A DNA stretch of 64,000 bases from CAYMPH01 sp964392365 (GTDB taxonomy: Bacteria; Spirochaetota; UBA4802; UBA5550). A program made the position numbers and the translations under genes. The number at the start of each line of letters is the position of its first letter. Position 1 is the stretch's first letter. Positions 16,775 to 26,268 of the stretch are shown one piece after another. Below the pieces are notes generated by a model that was not told the DNA's origin, ran no database searches, and was given only the letters and a program-made list of their open reading frames with translations. The stretch is taken from positions 23,174 to 87,173 of the forward strand of contig CAYMPH010000017.1 in NCBI GenBank assembly GCA_964392365.1, written 5' to 3'.

Positions 16775-18601
16775 ATGTATAATCTTGAACAAATTATCAG
16801 ATCTAATCCGCTTTTCAGATACATAACTGAAAAAGAACTGCCAGGGCTTTTAAAAATAGTCAAAACCTCATCTTTGAAAAAAGGCCAGCTTTTTGATGTT
16901 AAGAAAAATAATTCATTAAATATCATTATCGATGGAATGTTTGAAATTGAAGCATCAGGGAGGAGTGATATTGTATATCTTTCTCCGGGATCTTTTTTTG
17001 GAAATCTTCCTTTCAGTGATAACAGGCATAGAGGAGCTGTAAAAGCTTTAACAGATTCCATTATTGCTGTTATGGATGCCGATGAGCTTGTGAAATTTTT
17101 CTTTACCTCAATTAAAACCCTTAGAGGATATCTACGGATCATAGAAAAATTTGGTTTTGGATTATCAGGTTTTGGTCTCGATTTTAATATGACAAAGTCT
17201 AGGATTATATCAGTTTTCAGTATTGATCCGTTATCAGGGAAAACTTTTTTAAGCTCAGCTCTCGGGTCTGCGCTTGCTGGAAATGGAAACACTGTAATTC
17301 TTGATCTGTCTTACAACGGAGATACTGTTTTTAATTATTTTGGAAGTAAAATTTTTCCACCTTTGTCGCAGAAAGAAACAGGTTCACTTGATACAGAAAA
17401 ATTTTTAACAGATAGAATAGTTGACGCTGGTAATGGTGTTTCCCTGCTGAATATTTCCCATGATTCTAAAGTTCGCGTAAATCCTGAAATTTTACAGGCC
17501 ATTACTCTGATCCTTTCAAAGAAATATAAATATATAATTCTTGATCTTTCAAATGAAGACAAAGATCTTAGAAAAGCTGCATTTTCAATTTCCGATATTA
17601 TATACGGGATACTAAAAAAAAGATCATCACTTGAGCAATATTATGATATTTTTGATCAGGAACTCATTTATGGTCAGAGTGTTCATTATGTTTTAAATGA
17701 ATTTTATTCCGGAAATTCCGGAGAAACACAGGGGCAGTTTATATTACCTGCGTTTGATTATTCCAGAGATGGTGATTATTTATTAAAATTATCTGAAATA
17801 GCCTCTTCGGACAAAATTTCTGAAATTGTTGAATCTGCTTCAAGGAAAAGAAAAGCATGTGTTTTTGAATCAAAATTTTTAGATTCATTATTTTACGCAG
17901 GATTTCTTAATGCCTCACAATCATTAAAATTCGGATTTGACTGCTGTTATGCTTCTTCTTATGGTTATTTAATTTTATCTTTATTTACTGTCAGTAAAAA
18001 CGAGAGCGACTTTTCCAAACTTCTGAAAAAATTTTTCCAGGGTGAAAAAATAAATAAATTTCTTGATGTATCTTTTCCAAATGATTTTGTTTTCGATTTA
18101 TCCGGTATAAGAAAATCAGCAGAAGATATTTTCGGAAAGAATCGTATTGAGATGTTTAAAACTGCTCCTTGGGCAATGCTTGGTGATAATTCGTATAATA
18201 ATAAAAAAATTGTTTCAACGGGTTATATAAAAGATGCGTTCATATCATCATTTTCACTGTCTCCTGTTTTTAAAGATAATATAATTTCCGGTAATCGATA
18301 CAATTCAGGGCTTCCATATATAAGACCGCGTCCGGATGATCTGATTTTAACCGGGGTTGATGAGATTTACCATATAATTGTAAAAAATTCTGAAAAATTA
18401 ACATTTACAGACACCAGAGTTTTGAATTTTTATAAAAATATCATATCTCTTTATGAATTGCCTTACGAAGCATATTCGCTTGTTTCTGATAAAAATATTT
18501 TGCTTGAAGTCTCGGAAAGAGATATAAAAATAGACAGAATAGTTAAAGTTTCACAGGAATTATCATTTAAAATTCTCAACTCAATTCAGGGGGCGAAATG
18601 A
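16775..18601 (+). CDS. NTE-like cNMP-binding / P-loop / degenerate patatin protein
   Basis: 608 residues. Residues 1 to about 125 look like a cyclic-nucleotide-binding domain (SNPLFRYITEKEL start, PGSFFG). Residues about 150-300 form a MinD/ParA-like domain with SIDPLSGKTFLSSALG, which keeps GKT but not the signature Lys of the deviant Walker A loop, and ILDLS strands. Residues about 365-560 align by pattern with the patatin domain of neuropathy-target-esterase proteins (FLDVSFPNDF, DIFGKNRIEMF). The nucleophile Ser seems kept near 395 in ASSYG, but the Gly-rich entry loop and the DG(G/A) motif are not recognisable. Probably a catalytically weakened or dead relative with a regulatory role. 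Overlaps the next gene by 4 bases. Confidence 0.6.
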   Translation: MYNLEQIIRSNPLFRYITEKELPGLLKIVKTSSLKKGQLFDVKKNNSLNIIIDGMFEIEASGRSDIVYLSPGSFFGNLPFSDNRHRGAVKALTDSIIAVMDADELVKFFFTSIKTLRGYLRIIEKFGFGLSGFGLDFNMTKSRIISVFSIDPLSGKTFLSSALGSALAGNGNTVILDLSYNGDTVFNYFGSKIFPPLSQKETGSLDTEKFLTDRIVDAGNGVSLLNISHDSKVRVNPEILQAITLILSKKYKYIILDLSNEDKDLRKAAFSISDIIYGILKKRSSLEQYYDIFDQELIYGQSVHYVLNEFYSGNSGETQGQFILPAFDYSRDGDYLLKLSEIASSDKISEIVESASRKRKACVFESKFLDSLFYAGFLNASQSLKFGFDCCYASSYGYLILSLFTVSKNESDFSKLLKKFFQGEKINKFLDVSFPNDFVFDLSGIRKSAEDIFGKNRIEMFKTAPWAMLGDNSYNNKKIVSTGYIKDAFISSFSLSPVFKDNIISGNRYNSGLPYIRPRPDDLILTGVDEIYHIIVKNSEKLTFTDTRVLNFYKNIISLYELPYEAYSLVSDKNILLEVSERDIKIDRIVKVSQELSFKILNSIQGAK

Positions 18602-19098
18602 GATCAAAAGCAACGAATATACTTCAGGTTTTTATAATTATTACAGGAGTTATATATATAATATGCGGATTGGCATTCTATTTTTCTCCAACGAAAATTC
18701 TTCAGATTTTTGCTGAAAATGTTCCTGACACCTGGCTTGAGCAGGTTAGAAGCGATGAACTTCTTGCTCCAATGTATATTATACTTCAGGCCTTTTCAGC
18801 TATGGTTTTTACATCAGGTATAGCAATGATAATGCCGCTATTTGATCCTGTTAAATACAGGGGCCTTGTTTATTATAATGGATTAGTCTTTCCATTATTA
18901 TCTTCATTTTTACTGTTAAAAACCAGCATTTCTGCTTTTTTTGCAAAAGTTCCTGAAGGTGAAAATGCTGAGGGAGTTTATGCTGCAAATCATGTTCATA
19001 CTTTAATTATTATCCTTGGAGTCGCTTTTGCTGTTATTTTTATAATAAATCTGATTGGTCTTGTTTTAACAAAAAAGTATTCAAAGGAGGAAAAATAA
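18598..19098 (+). CDS. Four-helix integral membrane protein, unknown
   Basis: 166 residues with four hydrophobic helices (about 8-30, 55-82, 90-112, 132-158). A periplasmic or cytoplasmic loop of about 25 residues lies between helices 1 and 2. The C-terminus is basic (KKYSKEEK). Translation is coupled to the NTE-like gene by an ATGA overlap, so the two products may work at the same membrane site. I do not recognise the family. Confidence 0.6.
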   Translation: MRSKATNILQVFIIITGVIYIICGLAFYFSPTKILQIFAENVPDTWLEQVRSDELLAPMYIILQAFSAMVFTSGIAMIMPLFDPVKYRGLVYYNGLVFPLLSSFLLLKTSISAFFAKVPEGENAEGVYAANHVHTLIIILGVAFAVIFIINLIGLVLTKKYSKEEK

Positions 19099-19261
19099 AA
19101 AAAATAGATTGATTATTTTTATTAAGCATTGTAATATACACAATCGGTTATTCAAAATCGGGCAGGACATCCGAATAAGTCAGGAATATTTGAAATAAGC
19201 ATATTTTAATTCCTGATAAAGCGCCCAGACTTATAAATGTTAATTTTTTTAGGAGATTATT

Positions 19262-19606
19262 ATGAATTTAAATACAAAGACCGTGGATAATGTCATAGTT
19301 ATCAATCTTGCAGGCAGGCTTGATGTTCATCTTTCTGCTGATGTTGAAAAAGAAATAAATAATATTATTCATACAGAAACAGGAAAACATCTGCTTCTTA
19401 ATTTGAAAGATGTTGAGTATATGAGCAGTTCAGGATTAAGAATTTTTGTTTCTACTATGAGAATTCTGAAAGAAACAAAAAGATCCCTCAGACTGTGCAA
19501 TATGAATAACGCTGTTAAAAAGATTTTTGAAGTAGTTGAGCTTATGGATATGTTTGACATTTATGAGACAGAAGAGGAAGCGATCGCTTCATTTAAATTA
19601 GCTTAA
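19262..19606 (+). CDS. STAS-domain anti-sigma factor antagonist
   Basis: 114 residues, a single STAS domain. The conserved phosphorylation-site motif is intact as VEYMSSSGLRIFVS near 56-69. An aggag ribosome site precedes the ATG. In the family, the unphosphorylated form binds an anti-sigma kinase and frees the sigma factor. No matching RsbW-type kinase or sigma factor gene is in the window, so its partner is elsewhere or it serves another signalling role in this cluster. Confidence 0.88.
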   Translation: MNLNTKTVDNVIVINLAGRLDVHLSADVEKEINNIIHTETGKHLLLNLKDVEYMSSSGLRIFVSTMRILKETKRSLRLCNMNNAVKKIFEVVELMDMFDIYETEEEAIASFKLA

Positions 19607-19644
19607 CGTTATTAAATCAGCAAATTCAACGGCCGTTTAAAAAA

Positions 19645-21777
19645 ATGTTTTTTAATGATAATAATCCTTTGAAAAATGAAACATATAATGCAAATGTTTC
19701 TACTGGAATTAAAAATTATCAAATTTTTCAGAATCATCCTTTTTTTAAATGGCCTCTGTGGTTAAATGTATCTTTAGATCCTAAATCAAAATATTTCAGT
19801 CAAATAACAAATCCTTTAATTAACAATGTTATTGCTGATATCCTTCCATTTACAAATTTCCTATCCAGCGAAAAACTAATGATCGACTATTCAGGCATGA
19901 TTTCTGTTTCATATGCTGACTGGTCATTTGAAATATGGTGCATTGAAGACGGCACGCTTTTCAGGCCCCAGGAAAATTTTGATCAGGTAAAGATAAAAAG
20001 AAATTATATTCAGAATTTAACTTCTTTTATTTCAAAAGCTGGCAAATTTAATCTGTCTCAAACTGTATATGGTGCAAGGACGGATATTGATGAAGCTGTT
20101 ATTGAGATTGATTGTTCTTATTCCGGAACATCAGATTTTCATGTTGCAGTAGTTCTAAGGCCTTATAATTATTCAAAACTTGGAACAATTAAAAAAGCTG
20201 AATTTATTAAAGAAGAACTAATCTTTAAAACTAACGGCACAAAGCATGCTGCTCTTGACCAGAAGCCTGATTTTGTTATTTCTGAAAATGCAAATTTACA
20301 GTTTAATTTATCCATGGAGCATATATCATATAAATCAACCTGTTCTGAAGGGCTTGCTTCTGTTGCAGCAGTTTATAAGGTAAATAAAGCAGGAAGAAAA
20401 ATTCATCTGCGGATAGGTCTTGATGATAAAAATTATATAAAAGAATTAAATTCCAATTATAAAGATCTCAGGGATGAGTTTGTTTCATATTCAGGAGCTG
20501 TATTAAACAGCGGATTTAAACTGACAATTTCAGATAATGAATTTCAAAAATGGTTTTATTTTCTGAAAATTTCATGCCTTAATATCAGGAGAAACGGTCT
20601 TTTAAATTCAGCTGACGGCATTCAGGATTATAAAAAGTCATTCTGGGCTATACATGGTTTTAATAGAATGGGGTATTTCAGGGAATCAATCTCTATAGCT
20701 GATACCCAGATCAGTAGTTTAAATATAAATCCAAAAAAAATAAAAAAAATTGATATTATTAATAGCTGCTATCTAATACTTTCAATATCTGATATTTTTA
20801 TAAAAAGCAGAGATTCTGAATACCTCCAGTCTGTTTTTTTTACTGTAAAAGAAAAAACTTTTTTTCTTCTCGGCATTTCTTCAAAGATAAAAAAATTATC
20901 AGATTTTTACGGAAACGAATTGAATAAAGCGGACCTATATCAGAAAAATTATGAAATTATGCTTATTTGCGGAAGCTTGAAGCAGGCAGCATATCTTGCG
21001 CGCTGCATGGGAATATTCGGGGATGAAAATAGATTTGAAAAGGAATACTCAAGGCTTGAGGCTCTAATTCACACATATCTTAAAAAATATAATTCAATAG
21101 ATTATATTCCGGATGAAGAATTTTTTATTTCAGATGTTTTTTCAATTTATCCATTTCAAATCCTGTCTTCAGGTGATGAATTAACTCTTCAGATAATTGA
21201 AAAAATAAAAAGCATTTTCGGTGCGTTTCCTGTTTATGTTAAAAGTCTAGGGGTGGACCTTTTTACTTCAGCATCAGCTGCAAATGCAATGCTGATGCTT
21301 AAACATACGGATGCTACTGAAACTGTCAAAGCAATAATGGAATCAGGAAAGACAGCTTTTTCTTTATCATCATACGTAAATCCGCAAAACGGTGCAGCTG
21401 TTTATACAGATGACAGCTCATCCCTGATGGGTGCAGTATTTTTTTCTGCAATCCGCAATTCTCTTTTTATTGATTACCCGGAAAGCCTTGATATCCTTCC
21501 GGTTCCAAATCCGGAATGGTTTAATCCCGGATTTGAAATTATAATTGAAAATGCACCTTCAAGATTCGGGGTTTTAAGTATTCATATTACATCCTCTTTA
21601 ACAGAAGTTCTGATACAATTTGATAAAATTCCAAAATTTATCCCGCCTCAGCTTATAATAAACCTGCCTTTTAAAGCTAAAATTACTCCCGGGGAGGATT
21701 TTATTTTAAAAAAAGAGCAGAATGGTTCTTTTTTTCTAAATGGATGGCCATCGTTAGTACGTTTTGTAAAAAAATAG
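19645..21777 (+). CDS. Large protein with possible six-hairpin glycosidase-like fold
   Basis: 710 residues, no signal peptide. The N-terminal 270 residues are strand-rich. The middle (about 290-600) is helical with repeated paired helices suggestive of an alpha/alpha toroid such as amylo-alpha-1,6-glucosidase relatives. The end (about 620-710) is again strand-rich. That three-part order resembles bacterial GH15 or GH63-like proteins, but I cannot point to the paired catalytic acids. It lies inside a signalling-type cluster after the STAS gene. Function unknown. Confidence 0.5.
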   Translation: MFFNDNNPLKNETYNANVSTGIKNYQIFQNHPFFKWPLWLNVSLDPKSKYFSQITNPLINNVIADILPFTNFLSSEKLMIDYSGMISVSYADWSFEIWCIEDGTLFRPQENFDQVKIKRNYIQNLTSFISKAGKFNLSQTVYGARTDIDEAVIEIDCSYSGTSDFHVAVVLRPYNYSKLGTIKKAEFIKEELIFKTNGTKHAALDQKPDFVISENANLQFNLSMEHISYKSTCSEGLASVAAVYKVNKAGRKIHLRIGLDDKNYIKELNSNYKDLRDEFVSYSGAVLNSGFKLTISDNEFQKWFYFLKISCLNIRRNGLLNSADGIQDYKKSFWAIHGFNRMGYFRESISIADTQISSLNINPKKIKKIDIINSCYLILSISDIFIKSRDSEYLQSVFFTVKEKTFFLLGISSKIKKLSDFYGNELNKADLYQKNYEIMLICGSLKQAAYLARCMGIFGDENRFEKEYSRLEALIHTYLKKYNSIDYIPDEEFFISDVFSIYPFQILSSGDELTLQIIEKIKSIFGAFPVYVKSLGVDLFTSASAANAMLMLKHTDATETVKAIMESGKTAFSLSSYVNPQNGAAVYTDDSSSLMGAVFFSAIRNSLFIDYPESLDILPVPNPEWFNPGFEIIIENAPSRFGVLSIHITSSLTEVLIQFDKIPKFIPPQLIINLPFKAKITPGEDFILKKEQNGSFFLNGWPSLVRFVKK

Positions 21778-21864
21778 ACTCTTCCTGTTTAAAAATCAGC
21801 TGAAAAAACCGAAAATAATAATAAGGAGATCTGTTTTATCTCCTGATATTAATACAGGTGATAT

Positions 21865-23433
21865 ATGCTTTTACCCTCGCTAATAACATTGTTTATAATA
21901 TTTGGAGCCATTGTATATTATATTTATATATTATCTCCAAAGTTAAATCCGCTGAACAGAGCTGAGAATTTTTTAAAACAGAATATGATCAGGGAAGCTA
22001 TTCTTGAATATAAAAAAATTCTCGAAAAAGACTCAGGGAACATATTGATACATTTCCGCCTTTCAAATCTATATCAGAAAACCAATATGATCGATCAGGC
22101 TGTAATTCATCTTGAAGAGATTATGAAAATCGATAAGTATAATTATGAAGTGGATAAAATTGAAGTATTAAGAAAGCTTGCTAAAGCTTATCTTTACAGA
22201 GGGGAACATGAAAAGGCTATGCAGTCTTATCTGAATATTCTGAATGTTTACCCTGCAGATTTTGAGGCAATGTATCAGGTTGCTTTTATGTTTCTCGGAC
22301 AGGAGATTTTTGATCAGGCGTATAAGTATTTTGAAAAACTTGTTGAGCATAATAAAAAAAATTTTGAAGTTATGTATGGAACAGGAATGGCTGGATATAT
22401 GTTTCAGAAAGCTCACGAAGCTTCTGATTGTTTTCAGCAGGCCTGCCTTTTAAAACCGGATTCGGATATTGCAAATATCAGCGCATCCTTTGCATTTCAG
22501 CGAAGAAAGGATTATAAAAATGCAATTATTTATGCGAAAAAAGTAGTAGATAACAGCCCTGATCAGACGGCATTTCTGATTGCCAAAAGACTTCTTGCAA
22601 TTTTGTATCTTCAGTTTAAAAAATTTGATGAATCATATCAGACTTATAGAGAGATAATTGAATATACCGTTGGAAATGATTTAAAAGATGAGCTTATTCT
22701 GACAAAATATGATCTGGGGTTTGCATATATTAAAGATGGAAATTATCAGAAAGCATATGAAGTTTTAAGTGACGTATATCAGCTGGATAAATCTTATAAA
22801 AATACGCAGGTATTAACCACTTTACTTAGAAAACAGCTGTCGCCTGAACATGCAAAAGCTGATTTTTATTCTGATAATATTACAGATCAGTATGATAAAT
22901 GGGTTGAAGATTATTTTCCGGAAAATTTTTTATGGGAAATCTGCGGATTGAAAAGCGAGAAAAAAATTGATTTTAAAAATATTCTTTTTTCTTTGAAGGT
23001 GCCTTCAACTGAAGGAAAAGGTCCTGCATCACATGTTTTATCAACGGATTATTTCCAGAATATTGAAAAATATACTGCTCTTGATACAGAAAATTTCAGA
23101 ATAATTTCAAACAGGATAGTTGCAAAGCTTGGATATAATGTTGACCAGATACTTGCCACATATAAAGATACTGATGGTGTAGACTTCATGGCCAAAGATA
23201 CCGCTACAGGCGAGCAGACGCTTATATGGGTCAGAAGATGGAAGGGGGCTGTTCTGGGAGAAATCCCTCTAAGAAATCTTGCTCAGGCTATTACAGACAC
23301 GAAATCAAAGAAGGGTGTTTTTGTAAGTACAAGCTTTCTTACTTCTTCAGCTGAAGTTGCTCTGCCAAATCTTTCAAGAGTTAAGGTTATTTACCCGGAG
23401 CAGGTTGGTGAACTTCTTACCGGACTTGTCTGA
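21865..23433 (+). CDS. Membrane-anchored TPR protein with C-terminal Mrr-like domain (second copy)
   Basis: 522 residues. An N-terminal membrane helix (about 4-26) is followed by PKLNPLNR. TPR repeats run from about 30 to 310 (IHFRLSNLYQKTNM, KLAKAYLYRGEHEKA, YDLGFAYIKDGNYQKA). Residues about 405-520 match the Mrr restriction-endonuclease fold well: KLGYNV, DTDGVDFMA, a LIWVRRWKG strand, a helix ending in TKSKKGVFVSTSF and VIYPEQVGELL. The catalytic Asp position is kept (GVDF), but the usual QxK strand reads WVR, so cleavage activity is doubtful. It is a diverged paralogue of the TPR protein upstream. An aggtga ribosome site precedes the ATG. Confidence 0.72.
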   Translation: MLLPSLITLFIIFGAIVYYIYILSPKLNPLNRAENFLKQNMIREAILEYKKILEKDSGNILIHFRLSNLYQKTNMIDQAVIHLEEIMKIDKYNYEVDKIEVLRKLAKAYLYRGEHEKAMQSYLNILNVYPADFEAMYQVAFMFLGQEIFDQAYKYFEKLVEHNKKNFEVMYGTGMAGYMFQKAHEASDCFQQACLLKPDSDIANISASFAFQRRKDYKNAIIYAKKVVDNSPDQTAFLIAKRLLAILYLQFKKFDESYQTYREIIEYTVGNDLKDELILTKYDLGFAYIKDGNYQKAYEVLSDVYQLDKSYKNTQVLTTLLRKQLSPEHAKADFYSDNITDQYDKWVEDYFPENFLWEICGLKSEKKIDFKNILFSLKVPSTEGKGPASHVLSTDYFQNIEKYTALDTENFRIISNRIVAKLGYNVDQILATYKDTDGVDFMAKDTATGEQTLIWVRRWKGAVLGEIPLRNLAQAITDTKSKKGVFVSTSFLTSSAEVALPNLSRVKVIYPEQVGELLTGLV

Positions 23434-23436
23434 TTT

Positions 23437-24366
23437 ATGAAATTGGAAATAAGGCAAATAGCAATTGATGAGATTGATGTCAATTTCAGAAAGTATAAAA
23501 TAAGCAGAAACAATTATTCTGAAAAATTAAATAATTCGATAAAAAAATACGGCATAATAAATCCTGTATTTCTTCTTGAAAACAATCATATGTATAATCC
23601 TGTTATCGGGCACAATAGAATTGAATGTGCAAAAAACATAGGATTAAAAACAGTTCCAGCTTATATAGATAGTTCAATTGATGAAAAATATTTTATCAAC
23701 CAGTCTGAGATTAAAATATTTAATAATGAAATCGGACCTGCAGGAAAAATTAAATATATAAAAATTTTAATTGATGATCTGAAATTTCATATGGATAAAA
23801 TAGAAAATTTCTGCAATGATTTTTCGATCCCGATATATTTTTTAAAAAATGAAACTATAGAAAAGTTTATGTCTTTGCCGGCAGAACTCCATAACTATTT
23901 TGATTTAAGAGACGTTCAATTTAAAATTGTAGAAAAAGTTCTAATGCTTGATATCAAAACAACTGTTATTCTTGCTTTGTGGGCTGATAAAACAGGAATG
24001 AAGCTGAATCTATTCAAGTCAATAGCTGATATGCTTTTTGATATCCGGAAATCCGGAATAAATGAAGATGTCCTGAATAAAATAACACTGGAAAATTTTG
24101 AAGATAGAAATACTGCAGAGAGTATAATTCATGATAAGGTGTTTTCTCTGAGATATCCTCAATATTCTGAAATGCTGAAAAAATCAGATACTGTTAAAAG
24201 CTCAATGTCAGGTAATAAAATATCGCTTGAAATTCCAAAATATTTCGAAGGCGGTCTTTTTTATATTAAAATTCCTGTTGATACAAAAACAGGTTATGCG
24301 GGATTGAAAAACAAACTGGATCTGATTAAAAAGAATGATATTGATGAAATACTTGAGCTTCTGTAG
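23437..24366 (+). CDS. ParB/Srx-fold protein
   Basis: 309 residues. The N-terminal 90 residues are a ParB-like N-terminal domain: IAIDEIDVNFRKY, then SIKKYGIINPVFLLEN and the phosphate-binding motif as VIGHNRIECAKNIGLKTVPAYI. A helical middle and a less typical C-terminus follow. No helix-turn-helix parS-binding region is obvious. It starts 3 bases after the TPR/Mrr gene, so it belongs to that operon rather than to a parAB partition locus. A chromosome-partition role is not supported by context. Confidence 0.72.
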   Translation: MKLEIRQIAIDEIDVNFRKYKISRNNYSEKLNNSIKKYGIINPVFLLENNHMYNPVIGHNRIECAKNIGLKTVPAYIDSSIDEKYFINQSEIKIFNNEIGPAGKIKYIKILIDDLKFHMDKIENFCNDFSIPIYFLKNETIEKFMSLPAELHNYFDLRDVQFKIVEKVLMLDIKTTVILALWADKTGMKLNLFKSIADMLFDIRKSGINEDVLNKITLENFEDRNTAESIIHDKVFSLRYPQYSEMLKKSDTVKSSMSGNKISLEIPKYFEGGLFYIKIPVDTKTGYAGLKNKLDLIKKNDIDEILELL

Positions 24367-24371
24367 ATTTT

Positions 24372-24707
24372 TTAATGAATGATTTCCTCGTCGGATGATT
24401 TCCCTGAGAATTTTTCTGCTGCAGGCAGTGCAAGAATTATGCTGTTGAAAATAAATCCTGTAACCATAAATTTTGAAAGATCTTCATTTGTTTTTGAAAG
24501 TTCAAAAAGCTGATGCGTTACATAAATGCAGTTGTCCATCAGCTCCTGCAGAAATTTATCATTAAGATCTTCGTCAACCTCTGTATCTTTATTGTTTTTT
24601 TCAACAGCACTTTTTGATTCACGGATAATAGCGGTTAGAAGGTTTTTAAAAAATAAATCGAAATCTTTAGTGAAATCAACCTCGTAACCGTTTTTAAGTT
24701 TAATCAT
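24372..24707 (-). CDS. Hypothetical acidic helical protein
   Basis: 111 residues with no signal peptide, acidic and mostly helical. One mildly hydrophobic stretch (about 79-96) may be a buried helix. Its start overlaps the stop of the S1-domain gene by 4 bases, so the two are translated together. I do not recognise the family. It converges on the ParB-like gene with only 5 bases between the stops. Confidence 0.6.
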   Translation of the reverse strand: MIKLKNGYEVDFTKDFDLFFKNLLTAIIRESKSAVEKNNKDTEVDEDLNDKFLQELMDNCIYVTHQLFELSKTNEDLSKFMVTGFIFNSIILALPAAEKFSGKSSDEEIIH

Positions 24708-26158
24708 TTACGGGTATCCACATTTTTCAGTATATCTTCAAATTTATTTTTAAACTGTGAACCGAGATTAGAGCTTTCTGATGGAGCGTTTTTTTCAATA
24801 AATTTTCCATAATCCGCATTTTCCTCATTTTTTGCTGCAAGCAGTTCGCTTAGAATGAGGCGCTGATCTTTCTGATTGATTTCCAGAACGCCTGCTTTTA
24901 TTTCCTTACCTGTTGAATAATCTCTTTGAGGATCTCCAGTTGAGTTTGCAAGTTCGCTTCTGGGAATAAACCCAAGCATTCCGTTTTGAAGACGTGCTGT
25001 GATTCCTGCTTTGGATGATGATTCAACTACTGCTGAATGAACTTTGCCGAGAAGTTCATCTGCAGGCAGTTCCCATGGATCGGATTCGCCTGTTAACAGT
25101 TCCAGTGAGATTTTTTTATCTTTTTCATTAACATCAAGAATCTTAATGCGGACTGATTCGCCTTTTTTTACTGCATCTTCGGGGCGGCTGGTTTTTTTCA
25201 ATTTGCTCATTTTAGAAACATGAATAAACCCTTCAATGCCGGGTTCAATTTCGGCAAATGCGCCTGAATTAATTATATTTGTTATTTTTGCATTTACGCT
25301 TGTTCCATTGGTGTATTTTGAAATATTATTCCAGGGATCAGGCAGGGCCTGTTTTATGCTTAGAGTTATTTTTTTATTTTCCCAATCGAGTGATATTACT
25401 TTAACTGTAACTGTATCGCCTTCTTTGAGTATATTCGGGTCTGGATTTCTGCTCCATGATATTTCAGATTTCGGGATTAGAGCTTCAGCGCCGTTTATAT
25501 CAGCAAAGAAACCGAAATCCCGGATTGATGTAATTCTGCCTTTAATTATATCTCCAATTTTAAGATCTTTTTTCAGCTTTTCTTCCCCTGCTGATCTTTC
25601 ATTCTGGAGCAGAATTTTTCTTGAAAGAACTATATTTTTTCCGCCTTCAGTTTTTGTTACGATGAAATCAAAGGATTTACCAACGTATACAGCATTATCA
25701 GAAGATGCTTTTAAATCAAACTGGGAAAATGGACAGAAAGCTTTTATTCCGCCCACAGAAACATTGTATCCGCCTTTAGTCATTTCTGTAATTGTGCCAT
25801 GAACCGGAATTGAATTAAGGTGGGCCATTGAAAGCAGATCATTTGATGCTGATCCTCTTCCAATTGTACGCGTCAGAGCAATTTCACCTTTTGAAAATGA
25901 AACTACAAAGGCATCGAACGTATCACCAGTTTTGACATTAACTTTGCCGGATTCATCCATAAATTCAGATGTATCGATCATAGCTTCGCTTTTTCCGGAA
26001 ATATCAACAAAAACCGTATCGCCTGAAACTGATATAACCTTGCCGTTTACCCTGTCTCCAGGGTAAAAACTATCACTTTTTTCTGCTGACTGGTTCAGCA
26101 GTTTTTCAAAATCCTCTTCACTATCGTCAAATAAATCTTTATTAGTAATGTCGCTCAT
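24704..26158 (-). CDS. Multi-S1-domain RNA-binding protein (ribosomal protein S1-like)
   Basis: 484 residues. Five S1 repeats can be read at about 25-95, 108-180, 195-275, 283-360 and 370-440. The third has the classic IGDIIKGRITSIRDFGFFADI start and the fourth YTNGTSVNAKITNIINSGAFAEI. An acidic N-terminal tail precedes them. Such proteins bind mRNA on the 30S subunit and help initiation. With five domains it is shorter than the six-domain E. coli S1, so it may be either the main S1 or an accessory paralogue. Confidence 0.82.
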   Translation of the reverse strand: MSDITNKDLFDDSEEDFEKLLNQSAEKSDSFYPGDRVNGKVISVSGDTVFVDISGKSEAMIDTSEFMDESGKVNVKTGDTFDAFVVSFSKGEIALTRTIGRGSASNDLLSMAHLNSIPVHGTITEMTKGGYNVSVGGIKAFCPFSQFDLKASSDNAVYVGKSFDFIVTKTEGGKNIVLSRKILLQNERSAGEEKLKKDLKIGDIIKGRITSIRDFGFFADINGAEALIPKSEISWSRNPDPNILKEGDTVTVKVISLDWENKKITLSIKQALPDPWNNISKYTNGTSVNAKITNIINSGAFAEIEPGIEGFIHVSKMSKLKKTSRPEDAVKKGESVRIKILDVNEKDKKISLELLTGESDPWELPADELLGKVHSAVVESSSKAGITARLQNGMLGFIPRSELANSTGDPQRDYSTGKEIKAGVLEINQKDQRLILSELLAAKNEENADYGKFIEKNAPSESSNLGSQFKNKFEDILKNVDTRK

Positions 26159-26268
26159 ATTATTTCAACCGCCGTTTTTTATTATTGTTTAATATTTTTT
26201 AATAATGATAAATGCGCAAATATTTTTTTTATGACATGGAAAAAAAGAAAAACTCTGTATGAATGATT

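Noticed and set aside
23437..24366. ParB-like gene as evidence for a plasmid or origin-proximal partition locus
   Set aside because: No ParA gene beside it, no parS-like 16-base palindrome noticed, and it is coupled to the TPR/Mrr gene instead.
25236..25802. 188-residue open frame on the plus strand
   Set aside because: Antisense to S1 repeats of the S1-like gene; no family features.
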